A DNA stretch of 64,000 bases from Serinus canaria (GCF_022539315.1 NC_066321.1:1855001-1919000); one strand, 5' to 3'; positions 13,362 to 25,155 are shown, counted from the stretch's first letter. The notes: a model not told the origin generated them from the sequence alone. A program made the numbers and translations.

Positions 13362-13506
13362 TAGGATGGGAATGAGGCACAGCAGAGAAGCCACCAAGGG
13401 AATGGTGCTCCAGGAAATCCAGGCTAATCTTAGTGATGTGGAATAAAGATTGGAATTAAGGATGGGAAATCCCTCTCAGACCAAGTCCAGCCATCCCCAG
13501 CACTGC
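13362..13506. repeat. Direct repeat flanking the array cluster, right copy
   Basis: Matches 8522-8672 over about 145 bp and then continues into CR1-like sequence. Confidence 0.85.
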
Positions 13507-13800
13507 CCCTGTCCCCAGTGCCACATCCACAGGGCTGTGAAACCCCTGCAGGGATGGGGACTCCACCTGAGCACCTTTTCCTGAAGGAATTGCCCCAAAA
13601 TCCAATTTAAACCTTTCCTGGAGAACTTTGAGGCCATTCCCTCTCCTCCTGTCTCTGTTCCCTGGAAGCAGAGCCCAACCTGGGGCTGTCAGGGAATTCC
13701 AGAGAGGGAAAAGATCCCTGGGGATCCTCCTTTGCTCCAGGCTGAGCCCATCCCAGCTCCCTCAGGGATTCCCCAGCCCCTTCCCAGCTCTCCCATCTGC
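13480..13800 (-). mobile_element. Old CR1-like fragment
   Basis: 'caagtccagccatccccagc', 'cctggagaactttgaggcc' and 'ctccaggctgagcccatccc' resemble the antisense of an internal CR1 3' region of bird genomes. Diverged. Confidence 0.5.
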
Positions 13801-14436
13801 TCCTCCCAAGATTTGTGCTTTTTGGATTGCTTTATCCCATATTAAGACAGAAATAAATGAATTTTGCTCCAGCCAGGAGAGCTGGACCTCCCCTTTCAGT
13901 AGCTCCAATTAAGTCAATTTTCTGCAGGTCTGAACCTCGAGTTTCCAGTGGGGCAGCACCTTTAAAAACAGAGACAATCCCAAGATTATCCCCATCCCAA
14001 GGGAGTGAGCGTTCTCCATCCAGGGATTTTGGAACAGATCCCAGTCCAGCTGTTCCTCCTCTGTTTAGAAATCAGGTGCTGAGGCTGACCAAAGAAATGC
14101 AAATCCTGAATCAAATTATCTGGCAAAGCACACGAAGAAAACATCAAAAAGCTCCAAGCAAGTGGAGGGATGGAAATGAAAGACACTTGCCACAATCCAC
14201 ACAATTCCAACTCCTGCCTTTGTTTGGGGGGATAATCAAATCCTGCAGGTGCTCAGAACAAAATCCTTCCTTTAAATGCTACCTTCAAATGGAAATACAT
14301 CAGAGCTTTACTCCACAGTTGCAAAGTTTGGTATTTTTCAGATTTCTTCTGCAAACAACCTGCAATGAGCTCCATTCTGGGGGAGCACAGACTCCTCTGC
14401 CTACCTGATCTGACTGCTGGTAATTAATTTTTAACA
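13801..14436. other. Intronic sequence without recognised features
   Basis: Single-copy in appearance. A 183-codon plus frame lacks splice context or recognisable protein and is treated as chance. Confidence 0.5.
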
Positions 14437-15240
14437 GATTTTATACTCAATTTCTATGTAAATTTCAAACAATTTTTCAATCTATGGACACAGACATCTA
14501 TGTACACTTGGAGCTGGTTTTCAGGGTTGTTGTGCTTGGAAGAAACCCTGTCCTGTGGTGTGCAAACCCAGAAAATGTCCCTGGGCACGGGAATTGATTG
14601 AGGAGCACCCTTGGTGTGCCAGGGCAAGCACAGTCAGGGCCAGCCTGGGATTTGCAGGATTTGCTGTCAGGGATGCAGAGAGACAGGGAAGACTGACAGG
14701 GGATCAGAATCCCAATTTATTGTGGCCTGCCAGTGCTGATACCCTGCTTGGGGAGACTGGGAATGGTTACTGCAAGGACTGGGGTAAAATCACATGCACC
14801 AACTCAGGCATTTTAAACATCTCCTGCTTGCAGAGTTTGATGAAATTTTCTTTTTCTTTTTCTGGCAAACCAGTCTGGTTTAATCTTCCTGCACTCTTGA
14901 TCTCATTCTCACAGTTCTGTTTGCTCTTGCCAAGGCATTTTGTCCATCAAATCTCTCATCTTAACCAGGTCCAAAGTCCATCCTCTGTCTGCTGTCCCAA
15001 GATCCCAGCAGAGTGCACAGATTTTACACATTTTACACTCAATTTCTACATGAATTTTAAACAATTCTTCAATCTATGGACACAGCCATCTATTTCCACT
15101 TGGAGCTGCTTTTAGGGGTTGTTGTGCCTTGGAACAAAAACCTGTCCTGTGGTGTCCAACCCCAGGAAATGTCCCTGGGCACGTGAATTTATTGGTGAGC
15201 ACCCTTGGTGTGCCAGGGGGAGCCCAGGCAGGGATTTTGC
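14437..15240. repeat. Two direct copies of a ~200-bp unit, spaced ~588 bp
   Basis: Copies at about 14437-14640 and 15025-15240 share 'caatctatggacacag', 'ttggagct', 'ggttgttgtgc', 'cctgtcctgtggtgt', 'aatgtccctgggcacg' and 'gagcacccttggtgtgccag'. The spacing suggests a tandem dimer of a longer unit, or terminal repeats of an unknown element. Confidence 0.7.
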
Positions 15241-15346
15241 AGGCTGGGTGGGTGCACTGTGGGCAGCCCAGGGGTGCCCAGCAGGTGATTTTTGGCAGCA
15301 CAGAGGCAGCAGGAAGAGTTTCCTCTCCTTTCCTTGCCTGGGGCAG
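14508..15346 (+). repeat. Left arm of an 840-bp inverted repeat
   Basis: The reverse complement is found at 17278-18112, nearly identical over the whole length. Matching open frames of 186 and 193 codons differ mainly by a 6-bp length change in a ctttt run and a different start. See the right arm and findings. Confidence 0.95.
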
Positions 15347-16140
15347 CCCTGGGATGAGAGCTGGGAATGAATTCAGTGATTGCTCTGGTGTAAAACAAGC
15401 AGCACTAGAACACAAACCCTGCTGGCAGAGCCCAGCTCAAATCTCACTCTCACCTGACACACTCCAGACACAACTGAAGCAGCTTTGCACCAACACCTGG
15501 CCTGAAAGCAGTGCTTAAATCATTTTTTTTCAGCTTTTCTGTATAACTAAGGAGCAGTTCAAGAGTTGTGCTGTGGCTGCTTTTGGCTGTGTTGACTTTA
15601 ACAGTGTCTGAAGTGCCAAGTTTCAGGTTTCACCTCCCGCATGTGCCCGGACATGTGGTTTAACACATTATCCTCAAGCACTGCAGCCTTTTTTTTTTTT
15701 AGTGGAAGCACCTCAGGAAAAAACGGGGGAAGCCAAAGCATTCCCTGCCCAGCCCCAGTGGATTGTCTGGAGAAAGGCTCCACACTCTGATAACATTCCT
15801 CAGGCACAGCAAACCCCTCTCAAAGGCACAGGGGGAAACAATAAAGCACAAAGAGATTTAAATGGGAATTGTAGCATCAACCTGTTCCAGCACAGGGAGA
15901 CAGTCCATGATCTTATCTAGGGCTGGTTAACCACAGGCAAGGTTGTAAACATGCATTTAACCGGTTAAGACAATCCTGACAATCCAGAGAAGATCTCAGC
16001 TCCCTTTATTCTGGCAGCCGAGCACACAAGTCAAAATTCCTTTGGCAATTAAACGTTCCTTTTAAAAGGGTTTATCGTGTAATTGCTTCACTGTGGTGGT
16101 TAAACTGCTCACAAAGCCACATAGAGAAACACATGTTAAA
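15347..16140. other. Spacer of the inverted repeat, proximal part
   Basis: Single-copy sequence with a T-run at 15690-15702. No gene recognised. Confidence 0.5.
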
Positions 16141-16745
16141 TAAATATAGATAATATATTTAAAATATATAATATATATGTATATATAAGATAGAAATATA
16201 TATTATATTTACGAATAAATATATATTTATATATAAACAATATAGATAAATATAGATAATATTGTATAATATAAGACAATACAATATTATATATATTTGT
16301 ATAGATGTGGCTGAGATAATAGATATGTCCTAGTATACAATATATACATACTAGATGATATGACTAGTATTATATGATAACAATAGAAATAGTGGGTAAG
16401 AGATAATAAGTATAATTATATATTAATAATAAGAATTATGTACTATATAATAGTTATATTGGTATTATTATAATAATATAATAATAATATTAATATTGTA
16501 ATATATATTAACAATATTAATATTATTATTATATATTAACAATATTATTATTATACAATACTATATATAATTATAATATAGAATATAGATTGCCTATTAT
16601 ACAATATATACTATACAATATATAATTATAATATAGAATATAGATTGCCTATTATACAATATATACTATGCAATATATAATTATATAATATATATTATCT
16701 ATAACATATCATCTGATGTAAAATATAATATATAAAATGTATTTT
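16141..16745. repeat. AT-rich simple-sequence region
   Basis: About 600 bp of almost pure A/T built from ata/tat words. A 60-bp segment 'atataattataatatagaa...gcctattatacaat' occurs twice (about 16560-16620 and 16620-16680). Confidence 0.9.
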
Positions 16746-17277
16746 TTCTGCTTTTTATACATTTACATCCTTTTTCTATTTTGAATAAATATACCCTTTG
16801 CACTTAGCTGGGTATTAACTGAGAAGAAATAAGTTGGTTTCTATCCACACAGAATAAAGGAAACTTTCTGTGGGAAGAGAGCCACAAATTGGATTTTCTC
16901 CTCCTCACAGAGGCAGCACCACATTTTTGGCAATATTAAAGAAAAGATGTGGGTTTAAAATCCCCAGACCCTAAAAATGACATTATCTAATCTGAAAAGT
17001 CACCAAGCATCCACAGGACCCCACAGTTAAAGTGCCCAGGTGGAATATTAACACCATTCATAAAATCAGATAAAAAGCACTTTGCAATATTATGTACAAC
17101 AAGCCTGAGTGATTTCCCTGAAATATCCTGGAGTTTTGGATTAAACACAACCTGATAACAACTGGAACAACCCCACAGCTCATCCTTCCCAGGACCCCCA
17201 GGCCCTGAGGTCAACCCCAAACCCAACTGTGACCCTCATTCCCAAATTCTCCTCTCAGAGCTGTCCCAGAATTCAAG
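16746..17277. other. Spacer of the inverted repeat, distal part
   Basis: Single-copy intronic sequence; nothing recognised. Confidence 0.5.
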
Positions 17278-18112
17278 CGGGGCTGCCCCAGGCAAGGAAA
17301 GGAGAGGAAACTCTTCCTGCTGCCTCTGAGCTGCCAAAAATCACCTGCTGGGCACCCCTGGGCTGCCCACAGTGCACCCACCCAGCCTGCAAAATCCCTG
17401 CCTGGGCTTCCCCTGGCACACCAAGGGTGCTCACCAATAAATTCACGTGCCCAGGGACATTTCCTGGGGTTGGACACCACAGGACAGGTTTTTGTTCCAA
17501 GGCACAACAACCCCTAAAAGCAGCTCCAAGTGGAAATAGATGGCTGTGTCCACAGATTGAAGAATTGTTTAAAATTCATGTAGAAATTGAGTGTAAAATG
17601 TGTAAAATCTGTGCACTCTGCTGGGATCTTGGGACAGCAGACAGAGGATGGACTTTGGACCTGGTTAAGATGAGAGATTTGATGGACAAAATGCCTTGGC
17701 AAGAGCAAACAGAACTGTGAGAATGAGATCAAGAGTGCAGGAAGATTAAACCAGACTGGTTTGCCAGAAAAAGAAAATTTCATCAAACTCTGCAAGCAGG
17801 AGATGTTTAAAATGCCTGAGTTGGTGCATGTGATTTTACCCCAGTCCTTGCAGTAACCATTCCCAGTCTCCCCAAGCAGGGTATCAGCACTGGCAGGCCA
17901 CAATAAATTGGGATTCTGATCCCCTGTCAGTCTTCCCTGTCTCTCTGCATCCCTGACAGCAAATCCTGCAAATCCCAGGCTGGCCCTGACTGTGCTTGCC
18001 CTGGCACACCAAGGGTGCTCCTCAATCAATTCCCGTGCCCAGGGACATTTTCTGGGTTTGCACACCACAGGACAGGTGTTCCCAAGGCACAACAACCCCT
18101 AAAAGCAGCTCC
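17278..18112 (-). repeat. Right arm of the 840-bp inverted repeat
   Basis: Reverse complement of 14508-15346. Homology stops at ggctgccccaggcaaggaaa on the left and agcagctccagg on the right. Confidence 0.95.
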
Positions 18113-18480
18113 AGGTGTCCCTGCTCCTTCCTGGCTCTCTGCTCCCACTCCTGTGGGATTCCTGCACGGATTTTACAGAGCTCTGCCTTCAGCTGCTGAC
18201 CTGAGGTTAAAACCTGAGCCAGGCTGCAGCTCTGGGGGTATTTTTGATGGAGTTCATCAGAGGAGCTGCTGTTTGCCCTGGGCTTTTTGGGAGGGAAGGG
18301 AAAACACAGCTCCTTTCAATCCCAGGCTCCTGCTGTCATCCAGCTTTTGGGGAGGCACCATCCCACCCTACAGCTGCAGTTCCTGAAGGATTGAAAGGCC
18401 TTTTGCAAGGAAGGGGTGAGAGTTTGAGGTCTGAAAAGCCAAGAGTAGCCTAAACACAAAGCAAGAGGTTTGGGCGATCA
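18113..18480. other. Intronic sequence, nothing recognised
   Basis: GC-moderate sequence between the inverted arm and an AT-rich repeat. No gene evidence. Confidence 0.4.
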
Positions 18481-18722
18481 GTTATTATGGAATAATAATC
18501 AGTTATTATGGGATTATAATATTATGGGTGATCAGTTATTATTATATTTTAAATTTTTTCTATAAATATTATATTTTTAAATTATTTTTATAAATATTAT
18601 TATATTTTTAATTTTTATAAATATTATTATTTTTAAATTATTTTTATAAATATTATTATATTTTTTAATAATTTTTATAAATATTATTATATTTTAAAAA
18701 ATTATTTAAACTTTTAAAAAAA
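18480..18722. repeat. AT-rich tandem repeat
   Basis: Units of about 27-40 bp with 'tttttataaatattattata' are repeated five or six times, preceded by a short 'gatcagttattatggaataa' duplication. Confidence 0.9.
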
Positions 18723-19639
18723 GAGAAAAAGCAGTTTAATAAGTGAAGCAAAGGCAATCACTCACGCTCTCCGACCAGCACATCCATGCCTGACCATTCC
18801 CTGAGTAAAAGCCCTCTTTGGAAAGACCAAACCCCCAGGTTTTATTGCTGGGGAAGACATGACAAGGTATGGAAATGAAGTGGAAAACGCCTTTGATCAG
18901 ATCAGATCTGCTGTCCCAGCTGGCTCCAGTCGATGCACAGAACCAAATTCTGATGCAGAAAGACAAATTCTGCTCCTTTCAGATGTCACATAGCCCAGCA
19001 GAAATGCATTTACAGTAAATTGCATTTACAGTATCTGATGTGACTTCAGCCACCCCGTGTGCCTTCTGGTAAAAAGCAGAAGAGGAAAGGAACTTCTCTG
19101 CATCAAAAACCCAAATCTCATAATTATCCTTTTTTAGAGCTGGCCCTTGGTGGGCTCACTGAGTTCTGCCAGGGAAAAATAAATCCTGGGGCACTGAAAT
19201 ACATGAACAAAGGTCTTTCCCTCCTCTGCTGGGAATTTTAAGGGATATATTTTTCTCTGCCTCTGAAATGTGGCTTCAAACCACAGCAAACAATCCTTTG
19301 CCAGCAGCCAACCACCATTTGTCAAACCAGCAGGGCATTTCTGAGTCAGGGCTGGTCAGGAAAGGGAGTCAAGGCTACTCCAGCATTCCCTGGGGAATTC
19401 ACAAGAGCTCAGGAACTGAGGCTCCCCGTCCTGGCAGGTGGGTGGGAGGGATAAATAAATGTGAGGAGTTGGTTCAAAGCAATCAATGCCGCAGCCAGGA
19501 GTGACTGCAGCTGGCAGGGAGGGACACAAAGGGACAAAAACAGTAAAAACAAATGAGCTGTGGTTTGATTCTCTACAAGGCAAATTCATAAATATTATAA
19601 ACTGCTGTGTCCTAGTTTCGAAAATTTCATCTGTTTGGT
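18723..19639. other. Intronic sequence, nothing recognised
   Basis: Apparently single-copy; includes a small duplication 'attgcatttacagta' near 19006-19032. Confidence 0.4.
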
Positions 19640-20510
19640 TCCAATATCCTGACTTGGAAGGGACCCACAGGGACCATCCTGCACCTCTCCCAGGAGGAAA
19701 GGCTGAGGGAGTTGGGAATGCTCAGCCTGGGGAGGAGAAGCTCTGGGGGGACCTCATTGTGGCCCTGCAGGACAGATGGAGAGAGGTGATTTCCATGGGA
19801 TGGAGGGACAGGACACAGGGAATGGCTCCCACTGCCAGAGGGCAGGGATGAATGGGAGACTGGGAATTGGGAATTCCTGGCTGGGCTGGGATTGCCAGAG
19901 CAGCTGGGGCTGCCCCTGGATCCCTGGCAGTGCCCAAGGCCAGGCTGGAACACCCTGGGACAGTGGAAGTGACACCTTGAGAGGCTGCCCCAGAGCAGGG
20001 GCTGGGCAGAGTCCCAGAATAAAGCAGGGATTGATTCAAGGATCTCCTCCATGGACCCACCTGGGGCAGCACCAGAGCCCAGCCAGGGCTGCCCCCAAGA
20101 TGACCCAAAATGGCCCCAAAATGCACCAGCGCTCCCGGGGTCTCTCCCTGGGATCAGCTCTGCTCCATTCCCACCTTGCAGTTCATTGTCCCAGCCCAGC
20201 TTTAGCCCAGGCACTCCCACCCTGCTTGTTTTTCTCTCTCCAGCCCACGGGGTTTGTGCTCCTGGGCTGGGATTTGGCTCATTTGTCCTTGGTGCCCAGC
20301 TGGAGCAGGAATTGTTTTGTCTCCCTGCTCTGGGCACAGAGCTCAGCAGCGCTGGATGGGAAGCTCAGAGCTGCACAGAGCCTGGAACACAGAAAAGCTG
20401 AACCTGAGGCAGCAGAAGATGTTCCTGCCCGTGGCAGGGGTGGGGTAGGATCATCTTTAAGGTCCCTTCCAGCCCAGGCCACTCCTGGGTGCTGAATGCC
20501 CCAAATTCCA
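19640..20510 (+). mobile_element. CR1 LINE fragment split by an LTR-like insertion
   Basis: CR1 3' sequence runs from about 19640 (ggaagggacccacagggacc) to 'gggacagtggaag' at 19969 and resumes at about 20415 with 'atgttcctgcccgtggcagg' and 'tctttaaggtcccttccagcc'. The intact CR1 order fixes the insertion ends. Confidence 0.85.
19970..20414. mobile_element. LTR-like element, copy B, inserted in CR1
   Basis: A 445-bp insertion beginning TGACACC and ending GGCAGCA, flanked by gaag at 19966-19969 and 20415-20418 (4-bp target duplication). TG...CA ends with short inverted complementarity fit a solo LTR. No coding part. Same family as copies A, C and D. Confidence 0.8.
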
Positions 20511-22084
20511 CTTTGATTTAGCACCGAGCTCACAGAGCCTGGGGCACTCCAGGGAGGCAATGACAGCCCTTCATCTCTGCCTCCTAAAGGACAAAAAAAT
20601 GCAGATTTTAGCTAAATTAGCAGGATGATTCAACCAAAACCTCACTACTCTGAGTATTTCATCCAGCTGCAGTGGAGAGTGCAGGTCAAAGGACACTCAC
20701 AGCCCTGCACCCCAAATCTCTCATTTCCTGGAACCACTGAAGGAGAAATCCTGCCTGGCTCCACACATCACTCTCCTGGTCTAATTGGACTGTAATTATT
20801 AACTCCACTTATTGCTTCACAGAAAAGAGATCTTCAAGTCTGTGCAGATCAGCTGTAAATCTGCAGCTCTTTGATACCTCATGGATTTTATGAACACCTT
20901 TTTTAAGGTTTTCTCCACTAGAGATCATTGGTGCCAGTGTCAGTTTTTTAGCCATGGTTTCACAAATCTCTCCAAATGTGAGAATTATTGCAGGGAAGGA
21001 AAGGAAAGATAGGAATTTCTGTTTCTTCACTTCTTCAAATTTCTTCAATTTGAAGGAATTTCTGTTTCTTCATTTGAAGAAATGAAGCCAAATAGTAAAT
21101 TCTGAGATGTTATAGAGACTTTATCTATGTATACACACAAATATATATACACACACACATATATATATACATATATATATATACGTATATATACAAATAA
21201 ATAAAAGCTGAAATAAAGAAACAAGAAAGTGAAACATAAAAACCCACAGCAAAAGCCCTCCCTGAAACAGAAAGAGTTTTTCCCTTCTGTGCTGTGGATT
21301 TTCAGTGTTATCAGACTAGATTGATATCAGGCAGTGTCGCAACAATCTGAGAAAAATAAAATAATTATGAGGAACAGAAAGCAGCCCCGGGCTGGAATTA
21401 GGTCTGCACGGGGAGACTCCCCAGCCCTGACACCCACATGGTGTTCTACAAACTGACATCCCAGAGGAGCAGCTGCAGTGCCAGGATCTCCTGGCTTTGC
21501 TGGGACATTCTGCTTCCCTGACTGCTGCAGAAACTCTGCTGTTGGCTCTCATTAATATTAAAATTCATTTTTATGTATTTCTATTAACACCCTCTGCTTT
21601 GACTCTACATCCACGGGAGGCAGATGAGCTGCCCTCAACCTTCCCAAAGAGGCAGGTACCACTGTAATCCTAATTTTTGGGGTTTTTGAGGTGAAGGCTT
21701 AGTTTTAAAGGATGGGCACAGGAGCTGCCCTGGGAGCAAACTCCAGTTTTGGAGCAGCCAGGTTTTCCTGCAAAGCTGGGACCCAGCAGCTGCTGCTGAA
21801 ACAGCCAAGGAGGGGATTATCCCACAGAGTCCAAGGTGGGAATGACAGGAACAAGGATGAGCCTGGGAAGATGTTTCACTTCTCCAGCCAGGCACAACAG
21901 ATGGAGACAGAGAACTTCCAAGGGAAAATGCCAATCCCAGCCAGACAACAGTGCTGGGACCTGAGCATGCACCTGATGCTCTGAAAGTAAAGGCCAAGGA
22001 AAAGCCATAAAAAACATCAAAACCCACAGCAAAAGCCATTCCTGAAACAGAAAGAACTCTTCCCTCCTGTGCTGAGGATTTGGA
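20511..22084. other. Intronic sequence with a TA/CA microsatellite and a direct repeat
   Basis: A mixed (TA)/(CA) run lies at about 21125-21195. An 80-bp sequence containing 'aaaacccacagcaaaagcc' occurs at about 21238-21312 and again at 22018-22096 in direct orientation. No gene recognised. Confidence 0.6.
21125..21195. repeat. (TA)n/(CA)n microsatellite
   Basis: Alternating purine-pyrimidine run: tatacacacacacatatata then tatatacgtatata. Confidence 0.9.
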
Positions 22085-22089
22085 ATGTT

Positions 22090-22440
22090 ATCAGACAAAG
22101 CACAAAGAGACTTTGGTGTGTCCAGCCTGGGGAGAACACTGAGGGGAGGGAGACTCATCCCAGCCTGGAGCCTCCTCCTGAGGGGCACCTCCCACCTCTG
22201 TGGACCAGGGAACACCTGGAGCTGGGCCAGGGCAGATTTAGGATGGATTTTAGGGCAAGGCTCTTCCCCAGAGGGTGCTGGCACTGCCCAGGCTCCCCAG
22301 GGAATGGCACATTCCCAAGAGCTCCAGGAGGGTTTGGACAGCGCTGCCAGGGGTGCCCAGGGAGGGATTTTGGGGTGTCTGTGCAGGGCCAGGAGCTGGA
22401 TCCATGATCCTGTGGGTCCCTTCCAGCTCTGTATATTCCA
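22090..22440 (+). mobile_element. CR1 LINE fragment
   Basis: 'gtgtccagcctggggagaac', 'gagggtgctggcactgccca', 'caggagggtttggacagc' and 'gtgggtcccttccagctct' mark a bird CR1 subfamily, sense orientation. Related copies lie at 49440 (sense) and 30300 (antisense). Confidence 0.8.
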
Positions 22441-23310
22441 TAAAATAGATTTCCTTAGCTGCCAGCTGAAAGAAGGAACAGCCACACTGTCCAAGCCCAC
22501 ACCTAACACATGAAAACACATCCCAAGCACCAAAACGCCTCAAGCCCAGCCTTAAATGACATTTAAACGGAACCAGCCCCTGAAAATGAGGTTTGAGGCA
22601 CTCTGGAAGCACACGAGGCCCCTGGCTGTGCTTCTCTCAAAGCTTTTAGCTCCATTTCAGGCTCTAAGCTGAGCTCTGAATTAGTGCAATTTGCCACAAC
22701 AGGTTTCTTCACATCAGGACAAAACCGGGGCAGCATTTTTCCCCAAAAAAAAGGGATTAGATGACGCTAAGTGCTAAGTGCTTCCATCTGCGTGTTTAGA
22801 CTCCTGAGCAGGTAATCACCACCCTCCAGGGCACATCCCCAGGGCTGGGGAGATTAGCTCCTGTCTGCCTTGCTGCTTCTGACAGAGGGAAGGTGAGGAA
22901 GGGAGGGTGGAAAAGCGCCCTGGAGCACCAGGAGCTCAGCAGAGCCAGAGGCAGCTCCTGGAGGAGCCAGGCTGGGATGGCAGCTCCTTCCAACCCCAAA
23001 CAGCTTCAGCCTGAGTGCATTCTTTGGGGTTTTTTGTGAGGTTGGGGTGAAATATGTGAGAGATTTTTTCTTGTTGGGACTCAGGTGTTTATCAGCTCTT
23101 GTCTCTGTCCCAGTCCCACAAACCCTGAGTTCACAGCACTTCACTCTGACACACTGAAATGCAGCTCTGTCTCTCTCTGCAAGGCCTTTGAAGGATCAGC
23201 TGTCCCATTAAGAAATGACACCTCAATTATTTCCAGTTTAACCCAAAAACCAACCACCCATGGCTGCAATGGGGACTTTTTATCCAATGACACAAAACCA
23301 CCCAAACCCA
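22441..23310. other. Intronic sequence, nothing recognised
   Basis: Single-copy in appearance; open frames here lack splice or protein support. Confidence 0.4.
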
Positions 23311-23500
23311 GGGAGGAGGAGGAGGAGGAGGAGGAGGAGGAGGAGGAGAACAAGGAGGAGAACAAGGAGGAGAACAAGGAGGAGAACAAGGAGGAGAACA
23401 AGGAGGAGGAGAAGGAGGAGAACAAGGAGGAGAACAAGGAGGAGAACAAGGAGGAGAACAAGGAGGAGAACAAGGAGGAGAACAAGGAGAAGAACAAGGA
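23311..23500. repeat. (GGA)n and 12-bp aaggaggagaac repeat
   Basis: Pure ggagga passes into about 13 copies of aaggaggagaac. All-purine on the plus strand, with G-runs of two only. Frames of Glu/Lys/Asn or Arg repeats are artefacts. Confidence 0.97.
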
Positions 23501-25000
23501 GCCTTCACCCCAAACCCTCCACCTTCCTCTCTATCCATTCCTATATTCTAAACCCTCAAACTCTGAGTTTCCCACCCTGTGATATCACACACTTCTATCC
23601 ACACTCCACACCCACAATCCCAGTTCTCTCATTCCATTCTGGAAGCTTCTCCAGGCCCTCAGGTCAGTGCAGTGCTCTCCTGGGGTCAGTGCCTGCCAGC
23701 ACAGAAATCTGAAATTCCCAGCAGGAGCCAGGGTTCCAACAGAACCCCTCCTGTTTGAAATATGAACATTGTTTTGCCATCTTTGTTAAATATTTGTTGG
23801 ATATACTGAAGTAGACAAGGTATAAATACTACGGGAACTAGGATGGTAATTAACACATACATGTATTTTTAAAAGTTTTCTCTACACTGGTTTTTCTACA
23901 ACCTCAAATCAAATGCAATATTCTCTTAAAAATCAATACCTATCAACACAAAAAAATCTAAAATTCTCACAATTCCAACATCCACCCTGCACTCTGTGGC
24001 AGGGATTGAAGGGGTGAAAAGTTCCATGGGGCCACCAGGGAAGGAATTGTTATGATGCCACTAAAGATGGTTTTTCACACAGGTTTTTTGCCTGTTACAT
24101 TTGAAGGAACAGACAAAAATTGCATTTAAACTTAGGCAAGGCTGCTCCTACAGCTTGTTAACTCTCCATCCATATAAATCAAGGTAGGCTGAAGGATTTC
24201 AGTCTTAGCTCCCCTAACATTTGGAAATAATCATCAAGGAAGAAAACCACATTTCTTTATGGGAAAACACAGGCATTTTGACATTGTTCTCACAGACACA
24301 CTCATTTGTAGGCAAAACTAATTAGGAGTGTGAGAACAACTCTATTTCAACATTTTGAAGAAGCAGAATGTCCAATCTATTTATACACCTGATTTCTCAC
24401 CCCGTTGCTGCAAGGATCTCTTCCCACTGTGTTTTTTGTCATGTACTCCTGTTACAAAAAATGCAGGATCAGGAAGGATGAAAATGAAGGGTGGAGTGGG
24501 CCTTCCCCTGGACTGAGAGCTGGGGAGTTGAAACATTAAATTTAAGAAATCACAATTTTCCCTGCAGAGCAGTGAGGGCAGGACTGGGTTCTACCTCTGC
24601 CTCTGGAGAATCTCTGGGAATGGGATGAGCTTTAAGGGCCCTTCCAACCCAAACCATTCCAGGATGATTCTCTGGGGTTTTTTTAAGACAAACCCTCAGG
24701 TTCTGATCCTTTACCATGTCCAGACCTATAAGATGATACCAGCAATGGGGTTTGTAAGTTTATCCCAAGCAGCTTTCACACAACGGTTCAGATTTGTTTG
24801 AACATCAAAGCAAAACCCAAATAAAAACCATTTTACCCAAAGCCAAAGCCTGTAGCTCAACCCAGACACATCAAAAAGCCCCAGGCTCCAGGCAAGAAAT
24901 CCCAGTCTTGTTTTGTTGGATCATAGCTTGTGCTCCCTGCTCGTGGGCACAGCAAGAAAACAAGGAATGCCAAAGGTTATCCTGAGCCTTCACTGAAAAT
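23501..25000. other. Intronic sequence with a CR1 3' tail
   Basis: Mostly single-copy, AT-moderate. The only recognised feature is a CR1 sense 3' end at about 24600-24685 ('gggcccttccaacccaaacc'). Confidence 0.5.
24600..24685 (+). mobile_element. CR1 3' tail
   Basis: 'gggatgagctttaagggccc' followed by 'ttccaacccaaaccattcca' is the terminal CR1 block. Confidence 0.7.
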
Positions 25001-25004
25001 CACA

Positions 25005-25155
25005 GAATCCCAGGATGGTTTGGGTGGGGAGGGACCTTAAACTGATCCCACTGCACCCTCTGCCACGGGCAGGGACACCTTCCACTGCCCCAGGTTGCTC
25101 CAAGCTGGCCTTCAGCATCTGGCCCTTGGAATGAGCATCCTGGTGATCCAACATC
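25005..25155 (-). mobile_element. CR1 LINE 3' fragment
   Basis: 'cacagaatcccaggatggtt' then 'gggcagggacaccttccact': antisense CR1 3' end. Confidence 0.85.

Noticed and set aside
14555..18095. Pair of matching 186- and 193-codon frames
   Set aside because: They match because the inverted repeat arms match. No domain, and the frame also covers repeat units.
22600..23100. Possible additional exons for LYPD6B in the 5' intron
   Set aside because: Short frames exist but none has paired splice sites or resembles LYPD6B. Non-coding exons cannot be recognised without transcripts.
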